Positions 27,484 to 36,478 of a DNA stretch of 64,000 bases are shown piece after piece. The stretch spans positions 26,947 through 90,946 of the forward strand of contig DASXGN010000050.1 of the NCBI GenBank assembly GCA_036489025.1, in the 5' to 3' direction. Source of the stretch: Dryocola sp036489025 (GTDB lineage: Bacteria; Pseudomonadota; Gammaproteobacteria; Enterobacterales; Enterobacteriaceae). The translations under genes were made by a program, and so were the position numbers. Under the pieces are notes generated by a model, which worked only from the letters and a program-made list of their open reading frames with translations, searched no databases and had not been told where the DNA came from. Position 1 is the stretch's first letter. Every line of letters begins with the position of its first letter.

Positions 27484-28278
27484 TCAGTCGTTATGCGAAA
27501 TGACGTTTGGGATGGTGTCATCCTTACGTAGCGTGAGAATTTCGCAGCCGTTATCTGTCACCACAATAGTATGCTCGTATTGTGCAGACAAGCTGCGATC
27601 TTTGGTTTTCACCGTCCAGCCGTCTTTCATGGTGCGAATACGGTAATCGCCCGCGTTGACCATCGGTTCGATGGTGAAAGTCATGCCGGTTTGCAGCACC
27701 ACGCCGCCGTCATCCGCGTCGTAATGCAGAACCTGTGGCTCTTCGTGGAATACGCGGCCAATGCCGTGCCCGCAGTATTCGCGTACCACGGAGAAACCTT
27801 CTGCTTCCACGAACTGCTGGATGGCCGCGCCGAGGGTGCGCAGGCGGATGCCCGGCTTCACCATGCGCAGGGCCAGGTACAGGCTTTCCTGCGTGATACG
27901 GCACAGGCGTTCGCCCAGAATCGTTGGTTTGCCCACGATGAACATTTTAGACGTATCGCCGTGGTATTCGTCTTTGATAACCGTCACGTCGATGTTGACG
28001 ATATCGCCGTCCTTCAGGACTTTCTCATCGTCCGGGATACCGTGACAAACGACTTCGTTAATGGAGATGCATACGGATTTTGGGAAGCCGTGGTAGCCCA
28101 GGCAGGCGGAAACAGCTTTCTGTTTGTTGACGATGTAATCATCGCAAATGCGATCCAGTTCGCCGGTGGTGATACCAGGCTGTACGTGGGCTTCGATCAT
28201 TTCCAGCACTTCAGCGGCAAGAGCGCCCGCGACGCGCATTTTTTCGATTTCTTCAGGTGTTTTAATTGAGATAGCCAT
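27484..28278 (-). CDS. map: Methionine aminopeptidase
   Basis: Map removes the initiator methionine from nascent proteins. It is 264 residues, as in E. coli. Metal-ligand segments are present: NIDVTVIKDEYHGDTSKMF, GHGIGRVFHEEPQVLHY, MTFTIEPMV and QYEHTIVVTDNG. The ATG at 28278 gives MAISIKTPEE; the in-frame start at 28311 is rejected. It is divergent from rpsB. Confidence 0.97.
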   Translation of the reverse strand: MAISIKTPEEIEKMRVAGALAAEVLEMIEAHVQPGITTGELDRICDDYIVNKQKAVSACLGYHGFPKSVCISINEVVCHGIPDDEKVLKDGDIVNIDVTVIKDEYHGDTSKMFIVGKPTILGERLCRITQESLYLALRMVKPGIRLRTLGAAIQQFVEAEGFSVVREYCGHGIGRVFHEEPQVLHYDADDGGVVLQTGMTFTIEPMVNAGDYRIRTMKDGWTVKTKDRSLSAQYEHTIVVTDNGCEILTLRKDDTIPNVISHND

Positions 28279-28398
28279 TAATTTGGTCCGCAGGTGTCGA
28301 CATTTCGACAATAATTGAGCAGGTGTAGGTTAATGTTATCAGGGCCTACGATCGGTGCCAAATCGGGAATAGATTGTCGCTGCGTTTGCGAACAACTA

Positions 28399-28428
28399 TT
28401 GGTGTCTGTATGTGTTTTGTGGTATAAA
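28399..28428 (+). promoter_or_regulatory. Probable rpsB promoter
   Basis: TTGGTG and TATAAA are separated by 18 bases, followed by a GC-rich discriminator (GCGCGCC), typical of growth-rate-controlled ribosomal promoters. The map-rpsB gap (28279-28587) holds this promoter and the leader; no gene was seen in the map-proximal part. Confidence 0.6.
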
Positions 28429-28434
28429 GCGCGC

Positions 28435-28587
28435 CGGACTGTTCAGCCGATTTTCGGTGTGCAGCCAACACTCTCACTTTGTGTAAATAACACACACGTA
28501 TCGACACATATTCCGGGGTGCCCTTAGGGGTCGGTAATATGGGATGCGTGGAGGCTTAACCCCAATTACTTTATAGAGGTTTTAAAC
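28435..28587 (+). ncRNA. tff: rpsB leader RNA (S2 leader/t44 position)
   Basis: In E. coli this interval carries the t44 (tff) RNA, part of the rpsB 5' leader, where S2 represses rpsB-tsf. Here the leader is about 150 bases with a G-rich conserved-looking core (28516-28556) and GAGGT before the ATG. Identity rests on position and known biology; I did not fold it. Confidence 0.6.
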
Positions 28588-29313
28588 ATGGCAACTGTTT
28601 CCATGCGCGACATGCTCAAGGCTGGTGTTCACTTCGGTCACCAGACCCGTTACTGGAACCCGAAAATGAAGCCTTTCATCTTCGGCGCGCGTAACAAAGT
28701 TCACATCATCAACCTTGAGAAAACTGTACCTATGTTCAACGAAGCCCTGGCTGAGCTGAGCAAGATTTCTTCTCGTAAAGGCAAAATCCTTTTCGTTGGT
28801 ACTAAGCGCGCTGCAAGCGAACCAGTAAAAGAAGCTGCTCTGAGCTGCGATCAGTTCTTCGTGAATCATCGCTGGTTGGGCGGTATGCTGACTAACTGGA
28901 AAACCGTTCGTCAGTCCATCAAACGTCTGAAAGATCTGGAAACTCAGTCTCAGGACGGTACCTTCGAAAAACTGACCAAGAAAGAAGCGCTGATGCGCAC
29001 CCGTGAACTGGACAAGCTGGAAAACAGCCTGGGCGGTATCAAAGACATGGGCGGCCTGCCGGATGCTCTGTTCGTTATCGATGCCGATCACGAACACATT
29101 GCTATCAAAGAAGCTAACAACCTGGGTATCCCAGTGTTCTCTATCGTTGATACCAACTCCGATCCAGATGGCGTTGATTTCGTCATCCCAGGTAACGACG
29201 ACGCAATCCGCGCTGTTACCCTGTACCTGGGTGCTGTTGCAGCTACCGTGCGTGAAGGCCGTTCTCAGGATCTGGCTTCTCAGGCAGAAGAAAGCTTCGT
29301 AGAAGCTGAATAA
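28588..29313 (+). CDS. rpsB: 30S ribosomal protein S2
   Basis: S2 is 241 residues, the E. coli length, starting MATVSMRDMLKAGVHFGHQTRYWNPKM. The conserved segments HRWLGGMLTNWKT and PDALFVIDADHEHIAIKEA are intact. Codon use is strongly biased to favoured codons, unlike most of the window. First gene of rpsB-tsf; excess S2 represses the leader in E. coli. Confidence 0.98.
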   Translation: MATVSMRDMLKAGVHFGHQTRYWNPKMKPFIFGARNKVHIINLEKTVPMFNEALAELSKISSRKGKILFVGTKRAASEPVKEAALSCDQFFVNHRWLGGMLTNWKTVRQSIKRLKDLETQSQDGTFEKLTKKEALMRTRELDKLENSLGGIKDMGGLPDALFVIDADHEHIAIKEANNLGIPVFSIVDTNSDPDGVDFVIPGNDDAIRAVTLYLGAVAATVREGRSQDLASQAEESFVEAE

Positions 29314-29364
29314 TAAGGTCGCTCTGCTGAGCCCTTATTAACCAGGTATTGCATAGTTTGGTTA

Positions 29365-29390
29365 GGGGGCCTGTCTCAGGCCCCCTTTTT
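29365..29390 (+). terminator. Terminator/attenuator between rpsB and tsf
   Basis: GGGGGCCTG and CAGGCCCCC pair around TCT with five T following. It would lower tsf relative to rpsB unless read through. Confidence 0.9.
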
Positions 29391-29462
29391 ATTTTGAGCC
29401 AGGGTTCGTCAACATTTGAACCAGGGCTTATCTCTCTTCACGAGATAATCGAGGATTAAAGA

Positions 29463-30314
29463 ATGGCTGAAATTACCGCTGCTCTGGTAAAAGAACTGCG
29501 TGAGCGTACTGGCGCAGGCATGATGGATTGCAAAAAAGCGCTGACTGAAGCGAACGGCGACATCGAGCTGGCAATCGAAAACATGCGTAAATCTGGCGCG
29601 ATCAAAGCCGCTAAAAAAGCAGGCAACGTGGCTGCTGACGGCGTGATCATCACTAAGATTGACGGCAACTACGCTATCATTCTGGAAGTTAACTGCCAGA
29701 CTGACTTCGTGGCTAAAGATGGTGGTTTCCAGGCTTTTGCTAACAAAGTTCTGGATGCAGCCGTTGCTGGCAAAATCACTGACGTTGAAGTTCTGAAAGC
29801 ACAGTTCGAAGAAGAACGTGTTGCGCTGGTTGCTAAAATCGGTGAGAACATCAACATCCGTCGCGTGTCTTCCCTGGAAGGCGAAGTGCTGGGTTCTTAC
29901 CAGCACGGTGCACGTATCGGTGTTCTGGTTGCGGCTAAAGGCGCTGATGAAGAGCTGGTTAAACAGCTGGCAATGCACATCGCTGCAAGCAAACCAGAAT
30001 TCGTTAAGCCAGAAGACGTGTCTGCTGAAGTGGTAGAGAAAGAATACCAGGTTCAGCTGGATATCGCGATGCAGTCTGGTAAGCCAAAAGAAATCGCAGA
30101 GAAAATGGTTGAAGGTCGCATGAAGAAATTCACCGGCGAAGTTTCTCTGACTGGCCAGCCTTTCGTCATGGATCCAAGCAAGTCTGTTGCTCAGCTGCTG
30201 AAAGAGCACAATGCTGACGTAACTGGCTTCATCCGCTTCGAAGTGGGCGAAGGTATCGAGAAAGTTGAGACTGACTTCGCAGCAGAAGTTGCTGCAATGT
30301 CCAAGCAGTCTTAA
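29463..30314 (+). CDS. tsf: Elongation factor Ts
   Basis: EF-Ts recycles EF-Tu by nucleotide exchange. It is 283 residues, as in E. coli. The N-terminal UBA-like domain (LVKELRERTGAGMMDCKKALTEANGD) and the conserved TDFV motif (NCQTDFVAKD) are present. Highly biased codon use. Confidence 0.98.
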   Translation: MAEITAALVKELRERTGAGMMDCKKALTEANGDIELAIENMRKSGAIKAAKKAGNVAADGVIITKIDGNYAIILEVNCQTDFVAKDGGFQAFANKVLDAAVAGKITDVEVLKAQFEEERVALVAKIGENINIRRVSSLEGEVLGSYQHGARIGVLVAAKGADEELVKQLAMHIAASKPEFVKPEDVSAEVVEKEYQVQLDIAMQSGKPKEIAEKMVEGRMKKFTGEVSLTGQPFVMDPSKSVAQLLKEHNADVTGFIRFEVGEGIEKVETDFAAEVAAMSKQS

Positions 30315-30320
30315 TTTTTA

Positions 30321-30352
30321 AAAAAGGAGCCGCCAGATGGCGGTTCCTTTTT
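30321..30352 (+). terminator. Intrinsic terminator after tsf
   Basis: AAAAAGGAGCCGCC and GGCGGTTCCTTTTT pair around AGAT (one mismatch), ending in five T. Confidence 0.92.
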
Positions 30353-30459
30353 ATCCAGCCTCAAATATCAGTCTGATCTGATACAGTTCTTGCTGATATG
30401 CGACACAATGTCGCCAGAATTTTCCATCCCCATCCGTTGACTGTTCTCAGGAAAGAAAC

Positions 30460-31185
30460 ATGGCTACCAATGCAAAACCCGTCTATAAACGCATCCTACT
30501 TAAGCTGAGTGGCGAAGCCCTGCAGGGCACCGAAGGTTTCGGTATTGATGCGAGCATACTGGACCGTATGGCTCAGGAAATTAAAGAGCTGGTTGAACTG
30601 GGTATTCAGGTCGGGGTGGTAATTGGCGGTGGCAACTTATTCCGCGGTGCGGGCCTTGCGAAAGCAGGTATGAACCGCGTTGTGGGCGACCACATGGGCA
30701 TGCTGGCGACCGTGATGAACGGCCTGGCGATGCGCGACGCGCTCCATCGCGCCTATGTGAACGCCCGCCTGATGTCCGCCATTCCCCTGAATGGTGTGTG
30801 CGACAATTACAGCTGGGCTGAAGCCATCAGCCTGCTGCGCAATAACCGCGTGGTTATTCTCGCCGCCGGTACCGGTAACCCGTTCTTCACTACGGATTCC
30901 GCAGCCTGCCTGCGCGGGATCGAGATCGAAGCCGATGTGGTTCTGAAAGCGACGAAAGTCGACGGCGTGTTCACAGCCGATCCGGTAAAAGATCCTACCG
31001 CCACTCTTTACGAGCAGCTGACCTACACGGAAGTGCTGGATAAAGAGCTGAAAGTGATGGATCTGGCCGCCTTTACCCTGGCTCGTGACCATAAACTGCC
31101 TATTCGTGTTTTCAACATGAATAAGCCTGGTGCGCTGCGCCGCGTGGTAATGGGTGAAAAAGAAGGCACGCTGATCACCGAATAA
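30460..31185 (+). CDS. pyrH: Uridylate kinase
   Basis: PyrH phosphorylates UMP to UDP. It is a 241-residue amino-acid-kinase-fold enzyme, not related to eukaryotic UMP kinases. Visible motifs: KLSGEALQG, GVVIGGGNLFRGAG, GTGNPFFTTDSAA and KATKVDGVFTADP. It is separated from tsf by a terminator and 140 bases, and is followed by frr after 167 bases. Confidence 0.97.
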   Translation: MATNAKPVYKRILLKLSGEALQGTEGFGIDASILDRMAQEIKELVELGIQVGVVIGGGNLFRGAGLAKAGMNRVVGDHMGMLATVMNGLAMRDALHRAYVNARLMSAIPLNGVCDNYSWAEAISLLRNNRVVILAAGTGNPFFTTDSAACLRGIEIEADVVLKATKVDGVFTADPVKDPTATLYEQLTYTEVLDKELKVMDLAAFTLARDHKLPIRVFNMNKPGALRRVVMGEKEGTLITE

Positions 31186-31244
31186 TGTCAGCGATGACCT
31201 ATTCAGGTAAGATTCGGCTTTCGACCCAAACAGTTGATGTTCGG

Positions 31245-31280
31245 TAGCCCTGCAAAGGGCGCCATGAATAAACAGGGCTA
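31245..31280 (+). other. Overlapping alternative hairpins between pyrH and frr
   Basis: GCCCT (31247-31251) can pair with AGGGC (31256-31260), or TAGCCCTG (31245-31252) can pair with CAGGGCTA (31273-31280). The two are mutually exclusive. A TATACT hexamer overlaps the 3' arm (31279-31284). Function is inferred only. Confidence 0.4.
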
Positions 31281-31352
31281 TACTTAGCTCGCAGCAAAAG
31301 TTTGCGAGGCAACGTATGGTCTGCCTTAAACCCGCTTTCAAGGATTCGTAAC

Positions 31353-31910
31353 GTGATTAGCGATATCAGAAAAGACGCTGAAGTGCGTATGGAAAAATGC
31401 GTAGAAGCATTCAAAAACCAAATCGGCAAAATCCGTACCGGCCGTGCTTCTCCGGCCCTGCTGGACGGCATCGTTGTGGAATATTACGGTACGCCAACCC
31501 CGCTGCGCCAGCTGGCGAGCGTCACGGTTGAAGACTCCCGCACGCTGAAGATTAACGTCTTCGATCGTTCAATGGGGCCTGCCGTTGAAAAAGCGATCAT
31601 GACTTCTGACCTGGGCCTGAACCCAAGCTCCGCCGGGACCGACATTCGCGTTCCGCTACCAGCGCTGACTGAAGAACGTCGTAAGGATCTGATCAAAGTT
31701 GTTCGTGGTGAAGCTGAACAGGGTCGTGTTTCCGTGCGTAACGTACGCCGTGATGCAAACGACAAAGTTAAAGCGCTGCTGAAAGACAAAGAAATCAGTG
31801 AAGATGACGATCGCCGTTCTCAGGACGACGTTCAGAAGCTGACCGACGCTGCTATCAAGAAAATTGATACGGCTCTGGCAGAAAAAGAAGACGAGCTGAT
31901 GAAGTTCTAA
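31353..31910 (+). CDS. frr: Ribosome recycling factor
   Basis: RRF splits post-termination ribosomes with EF-G. It is 185 residues. The start is GTG at 31353 giving (M)ISDIRKDAEVRM, as in E. coli; an ATG at 31302 adds 17 unconserved residues. IRTGRASPALLDGIVVEYYG and the C-terminal coiled-coil (KALLKDKEISEDDDRRSQDD) are intact. Confidence 0.97.
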   Translation: MISDIRKDAEVRMEKCVEAFKNQIGKIRTGRASPALLDGIVVEYYGTPTPLRQLASVTVEDSRTLKINVFDRSMGPAVEKAIMTSDLGLNPSSAGTDIRVPLPALTEERRKDLIKVVRGEAEQGRVSVRNVRRDANDKVKALLKDKEISEDDDRRSQDDVQKLTDAAIKKIDTALAEKEDELMKF

Positions 31911-31930
31911 TCTGTCCTCATGACAGATCA

Positions 31931-31988
31931 AACGCCGTACGCAGGCCGTGATTCGTTTCATGGTTTTTGTTTACGGCGTTTTGCTTTT
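31931..31988 (+). terminator. Long-loop terminator after frr
   Basis: AACGCCGTA (31931-31939) pairs with TACGGCGTT (31972-31980), then TTGCTTTT. The loop is long, so efficiency is uncertain. Confidence 0.55.
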
Positions 31989-32066
31989 AGCTCAAAGACA
32001 TAGACAAGCAGCGATCGCCGCCGCACACTTTGTCGTTATGATTAATATTACAATCCAGAGTCCCTC

Positions 32067-33266
32067 ATGAAGCAGCTGACCATCCTCGGTTCTACCGGTT
32101 CCATCGGTACCAGCACCCTTAGCGTTGTTCGTCATAACCCTGAGCAGTTTTCCGTCACGGCGCTGGTCGCCGGGAAAAACGTTACGCGCATGGCTGAGCA
32201 GTGCCTGGAGTTTCGACCGAGCTGGGCGGTTATGGATGATGAGGCGTCGGCCAAAGCGCTGCGTGACATCCTGCGCGAGCAGGGCAGTGCGACAAAAGTG
32301 CTGGCGGGCCAAAAGGCCGCCTGTGAAATGGCCGCACTGGATGAGGTCGATCAGGTTATGGCGGCTATTGTCGGCGCAGCGGGTTTGCTGCCGACGCTGG
32401 CTGCGATCTCCGCCGGTAAGCAGGTCTTGCTGGCGAATAAAGAGTCGCTGGTGACATGTGGCCGCCTGTTTATGGATGCGGTGCAGCGCAGCGGTGCGCA
32501 GTTATTGCCTATCGATAGCGAACATAACGCGATTTTTCAGAGTATGCCGGAAACAATTCAGCAGAACCTGGGATACGCTGGGCTGGAAGATAACGGCGTT
32601 TCGTCCATTATCCTCACCGGATCAGGTGGCCCTTTTCGTGAAACGCCGATTGGCGAACTGGCGACCATGTCGCCGGACCAGGCATGTTGCCATCCGAACT
32701 GGTCGATGGGGCGTAAAATCTCCGTCGACTCTGCCACCATGATGAATAAAGGTCTTGAGTACATTGAAGCCCGCTGGCTGTTTAATGCCTCAGCCAAACA
32801 AATGGAAGTGCTGATCCACCCGCAGTCAGTTATCCACTCCATGGTGCGTTACCGGGACGGTAGCGTGCTGGCACAGCTCGGCGCACCGGATATGCGAACG
32901 CCTATTGCCCATGCCATGGCGTTCCCGGAACGTGTGATTTCGGGTGTTGAGCCGCTGGATTTCTGCAAAATCGGCACCTTTACCTTTATGGAGCCAGATT
33001 ATCACCGCTACCCTTGCCTGAAGCTTGCGATGGAAGCTTTCGAACAGGGGCAGGCAGCAACAACCGTACTGAACGCGGCGAATGAGATAGTAGTGGATGC
33101 TTTCCTCCACGATCGCCTGCGCTTTACGGATATTGCCGCCCTGAATCGCGCGGTGCTGGAACAGGTCGACCTGACAGAGCCACGAAATGTCGACGAGGTG
33201 CAGGCGGTGGATGCTACAGCACGGGAAGTTGCCAGAAATCTGGTGACGCATGTCGCTTACCGGTGA
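32067..33266 (+). CDS. dxr: 1-deoxy-D-xylulose 5-phosphate reductoisomerase
   Basis: Dxr commits DXP to the MEP isoprenoid pathway. It is 399 residues. The NADPH site LGSTGSIGTSTL (about residues 5-16) and the metal/substrate segments IDSEHNAIFQ and HPNWSMGRKISVDSATMMNKGLE are intact. It precedes uppS, the enzyme that consumes its downstream product, but a terminator lies between them. Confidence 0.97.
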   Translation: MKQLTILGSTGSIGTSTLSVVRHNPEQFSVTALVAGKNVTRMAEQCLEFRPSWAVMDDEASAKALRDILREQGSATKVLAGQKAACEMAALDEVDQVMAAIVGAAGLLPTLAAISAGKQVLLANKESLVTCGRLFMDAVQRSGAQLLPIDSEHNAIFQSMPETIQQNLGYAGLEDNGVSSIILTGSGGPFRETPIGELATMSPDQACCHPNWSMGRKISVDSATMMNKGLEYIEARWLFNASAKQMEVLIHPQSVIHSMVRYRDGSVLAQLGAPDMRTPIAHAMAFPERVISGVEPLDFCKIGTFTFMEPDYHRYPCLKLAMEAFEQGQAATTVLNAANEIVVDAFLHDRLRFTDIAALNRAVLEQVDLTEPRNVDEVQAVDATAREVARNLVTHVAYR

Positions 33267-33293
33267 TTATTCAATCGGCTAGTGCCCCGCCAT

Positions 33294-33322
33294 TTGTTAG
33301 CGTTGTGCTTCGGTGATATAGT
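33294..33322 (+). promoter_or_regulatory. Sigma-70 promoter in the dxr-uppS gap
   Basis: TTGTTA and TATAGT are spaced by exactly 17 bases. Predicted transcription starts near 33329, directly before a 12-bp hairpin and then a terminator. Confidence 0.65.
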
Positions 33323-33328
33323 CTGCGC

Positions 33329-33390
33329 CACCTTTCCATCGGATATGGCCGATTGAAAGGCGGGAAGCCGTGTCAAAGCACGGCTTTTTT
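33329..33390 (+). ncRNA. Candidate ~62-nt structured RNA or uppS attenuator
   Basis: After the predicted start comes a hairpin with 12-bp arms and one mismatch (33331-33342 with 33349-33360), then AAGCCGTG/CACGGCTT (33365-33386) followed by a T-run to 33390. A transcript from the promoter would end here as a small two-hairpin RNA unless RNA polymerase reads into uppS. It may equally be just the dxr terminator plus an uppS promoter. Confidence 0.45.
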
Positions 33391-33452
33391 GTGTGAAGGC
33401 CGAAGTCATTCTCGAGTACCGCTTAATCCTTATCAGGGAATTATTACGCGTT

Positions 33453-34205
33453 ATGTTGTCAGCAAACCAACAATTAGGCGAAACCGCATCCGCACATGGC
33501 GCACGCCATGTTGCCATTATTATGGATGGCAATGGTCGTTGGGCTAAACGACAAGGGAAGCTGAGAGTCTTTGGTCATAAAGCGGGAGCGAAGTCCGTCC
33601 GCCGTGCCGTCAGTTTTGCGGCAAATAACGGCATTGAGGCGCTCACGCTTTATGCCTTTAGCAGTGAAAACTGGAATCGCCCGGCTCAGGAAGTGACTGC
33701 GCTAATGGAGTTGTTCGTGTGGGCTTTAGACAGCGAAGTCAAAAGCTTGCATCGTCACAATGTCCGCCTGCGCATAATCGGCGATACCAGCCGATTTAAC
33801 TCACGCCTGCAAGAACGCATCAATAAAGCCGAGACGTTGACCGGTCAAAATACAGGTTTGACGCTCAACATCGCTGCGAATTATGGCGGCCGTTGGGATA
33901 TTATTCAGGGCGTTCGGCATCTCGCCGAGCAGGTGCAGGAAGGGTTATTGCGCCCGGACCAGATTGATGAAGAGCTGCTGAGTCAGCAAATCTGCATGAA
34001 TGAACTGGCCCCCGTAGATTTAGTTATTAGGACAGGTGGGGAGCATCGCATCAGTAACTTTCTGATTTGGCAGATTGCCTATGCAGAGCTTTACTTTACG
34101 GATGTTCTTTGGCCTGATTTCGATGAACAAGACTTTGAAGGTGCGCTAAATGCTTTTGCAAATCGAGAGCGTCGTTTTGGCGGCACTGCACCTGGTGGCG
34201 AATAA
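33453..34205 (+). CDS. uppS: Undecaprenyl diphosphate synthase
   Basis: UppS (IspU) adds eight isoprenes to FPP to make the carrier lipid for peptidoglycan and O-antigen. It is 250 residues from the ATG at 33453 (MLSANQQL); a GTG at 33393 would add 20 unconserved residues. The catalytic P-loop-like segment is HVAIIMDGNGRWAKRQG, and RTGGEHRISNFLIWQ and AYAELYFTDVLWPDF are intact. First gene of the envelope run to accA. Confidence 0.96.
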   Translation: MLSANQQLGETASAHGARHVAIIMDGNGRWAKRQGKLRVFGHKAGAKSVRRAVSFAANNGIEALTLYAFSSENWNRPAQEVTALMELFVWALDSEVKSLHRHNVRLRIIGDTSRFNSRLQERINKAETLTGQNTGLTLNIAANYGGRWDIIQGVRHLAEQVQEGLLRPDQIDEELLSQQICMNELAPVDLVIRTGGEHRISNFLIWQIAYAELYFTDVLWPDFDEQDFEGALNAFANRERRFGGTAPGGE

Positions 34206-34223
34206 GCCTGTTGGGGGTCACTT

Positions 34224-35081
34224 TTGCTGAAGTATCGCCTGATTTCCGCGTTTATTTTAATACCTGTTGTCATTGCTGCGCTGTTCCTGCTGCCGCCGGT
34301 CGGTTTTGCTATCACTACCCTTGTCGTGTGCATGCTAGCCGCCTGGGAATGGGGGCAGTTGGCCGGATTTAAAGCACGATCCCAGCGTGTATGGCTGGCG
34401 GTACTTTGCGGGCTGCTATTGGCGGCGATGCTGTTTGCACTGCCGGAATATCACCGCACGGTGCATATCCCATTGATCGAGTATTCGCTTTGGGCATCGC
34501 TTGTCTGGTGGCTTGCCGCGCTGCTGCTGGTGCTGTTTTATCCGGCTTCCGCCGCTTTCTGGCGCAACTCGAAGCCGCTGCGATTGCTATTCGGCCTGCT
34601 GACCATCGTGCCGTTTTTCTGGGGCATGGTGGCGTTGCGTAGCTGGCATTATGACGTCAATCACTACACGGGCTCGCTATGGCTGCTGTACGTCATGATC
34701 CTCGTGTGGGGGGCTGATTCAGGGGCTTACCTGTTCGGCAAAATGTTCGGCAAGCATAAGCTCGCACCAAAAGTATCACCGGGGAAAACCTGGCAGGGCT
34801 TTATCGGCGGCCTGCTGACCTCGGCAATTATCTCACTGATGTTCGGCATGTGGGCAAATCTGGACGTTGCCCCGACAATCCTGTTGGTGTGCTCAGTGGT
34901 TGCCGCGCTGGCTTCCGTGCTGGGTGATTTAACCGAAAGTATGTTTAAGCGTGAAGCAGGGATTAAAGATAGCGGTCACATGATCCCCGGACATGGTGGT
35001 ATTCTTGACCGCATTGATAGCCTGACAGCGGCAGTGCCGGTGTTCGCCTGTCTTCTTTTGCTCGTATTCAGGACGATTTAA
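34224..35081 (+). CDS. cdsA: Phosphatidate cytidylyltransferase
   Basis: CdsA makes CDP-diacylglycerol for phospholipid synthesis in the inner membrane. The start is a TTG at 34224 giving (M)LKYRLISAFILIPVV, with GGGGGT upstream; this gives 285 residues and retains the first membrane segment. Several more membrane segments follow. The family signature is GDLTESMFKREAGIKDSGHMIPGHGGILDRIDS. Confidence 0.95.
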   Translation: MLKYRLISAFILIPVVIAALFLLPPVGFAITTLVVCMLAAWEWGQLAGFKARSQRVWLAVLCGLLLAAMLFALPEYHRTVHIPLIEYSLWASLVWWLAALLLVLFYPASAAFWRNSKPLRLLFGLLTIVPFFWGMVALRSWHYDVNHYTGSLWLLYVMILVWGADSGAYLFGKMFGKHKLAPKVSPGKTWQGFIGGLLTSAIISLMFGMWANLDVAPTILLVCSVVAALASVLGDLTESMFKREAGIKDSGHMIPGHGGILDRIDSLTAAVPVFACLLLLVFRTI

Positions 35082-35092
35082 CGGAAGGTTTT

Positions 35093-36445
35093 ATGCTGAG
35101 CATACTCTGGAATTTGGCAGCATTTATCGTTGCACTGGGTGTTTTGATCACCGTGCACGAGTTTGGCCATTTCTGGGTAGCCCGCCGCTGTGGCGTGCGC
35201 GTTGAACGCTTTTCCATTGGATTTGGTAAAGCGCTCTGGCGCCGCACTGACCGCCACGGCACAGAGTTTGTTATCGCCCTGATCCCTCTTGGCGGCTACG
35301 TCAAAATGCTGGATGAGCGCGTTGAATCGGTTAGCCCGGAACTGCGCCATTTTGCCTTCAATAATAAGACTGTTTCCCAGCGCGCGGCCATCATTGCCGC
35401 CGGTCCCATTGCCAACTTTATCTTCGCTATTTTTGCCTACTGGCTGGTGTTTATCATCGGTGTCCCTGGCGTTCGTCCGGTTGTTGGTGAAATAACGCCC
35501 AACTCGATTGCTGCGGTCGCACAAATTCCACCGGGCACGGAACTTAAAGCAATAGATGGTATCGAAACGCCTGATTGGGATGCAGTTCGTCTTGCTCTGG
35601 TGGCGAAAATTGGTGATGAAAGTGCGCGCGTAAGCCTTGCACCTTTAGGCTCCAGTTTGACCAGTGAGAAAACGCTTGATTTACGTCACTGGCAGTTTGA
35701 ACCCGACAGAGAAGATCCTATCCTCTCGCTGGGCATCAAACCGCGTGGTCCGCAGGTTGAGACGGTGCTCGAAGAAGTACAACCTAAATCAGCAGCCAGC
35801 AAGGCGGGTTTGCAAGCCGGGGACAGGATCGTTAAAGTCAACGGTGCGCTCATTAACCAGTGGACAGATTTTGTCAGCCTGGTGCGTGATAACCCCGGCC
35901 AGTCATTGGCTGTTGAGGTAGAAAGACAGGGGCATACCTTGTCTTTAACGCTGATACCGGATACAAAGCCGGGTAAAGCGAAGGCTGAAGGGTTTGCGGG
36001 TGTGGTACCAAAGGTTATCCCGCTGCCGGATGAGTACAAGACAGTGCGCCAGTATGGGCCGTTTGTTGCAGCAGCAGAGGCCACGGGTAAAACGTGGCAA
36101 CTGATGAAGCTGACGGTCAACATGCTGGGGAAATTAATAACCGGTGACGTAAAACTGAATAACCTCAGTGGGCCAATCTCCATAGCTCAAGGGGCAGGTA
36201 TGTCGGCGGAATTCGGGTTGATTTACTACCTGATGTTCCTGGCGCTGATCAGCGTCAATCTGGGCATCATCAACCTGTTTCCGCTCCCCGTTCTCGACGG
36301 CGGGCATCTGCTCTTTTTGGCGATTGAAAAACTGAAGGGCGGGCCGGTTTCCGAGCGAGTTCAAGACTTTAGTTACCGCATTGGCTCTATATTGCTGGTG
36401 CTGTTAATGGGGCTTGCACTTTTCAATGATTTCTCTCGGTTTTAG
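35093..36445 (+). CDS. rseP: Site-2 intramembrane protease RseP
   Basis: RseP cleaves anti-sigma factor RseA within the membrane, freeing sigma-E, and clears signal peptides. It is 450 residues, as in E. coli. Zinc site HEFGH is at residues 22-26 and the third ligand is in LPVLDGGHLL near residue 400. Two central PDZ domains are visible. It acts with DegP and BamA encoded nearby in the outer-membrane stress pathway. Confidence 0.97.
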   Translation: MLSILWNLAAFIVALGVLITVHEFGHFWVARRCGVRVERFSIGFGKALWRRTDRHGTEFVIALIPLGGYVKMLDERVESVSPELRHFAFNNKTVSQRAAIIAAGPIANFIFAIFAYWLVFIIGVPGVRPVVGEITPNSIAAVAQIPPGTELKAIDGIETPDWDAVRLALVAKIGDESARVSLAPLGSSLTSEKTLDLRHWQFEPDREDPILSLGIKPRGPQVETVLEEVQPKSAASKAGLQAGDRIVKVNGALINQWTDFVSLVRDNPGQSLAVEVERQGHTLSLTLIPDTKPGKAKAEGFAGVVPKVIPLPDEYKTVRQYGPFVAAAEATGKTWQLMKLTVNMLGKLITGDVKLNNLSGPISIAQGAGMSAEFGLIYYLMFLALISVNLGIINLFPLPVLDGGHLLFLAIEKLKGGPVSERVQDFSYRIGSILLVLLMGLALFNDFSRF

Positions 36446-36478
36446 AGAGAATTAGGTTAGGAAGAACGCATAACAACG

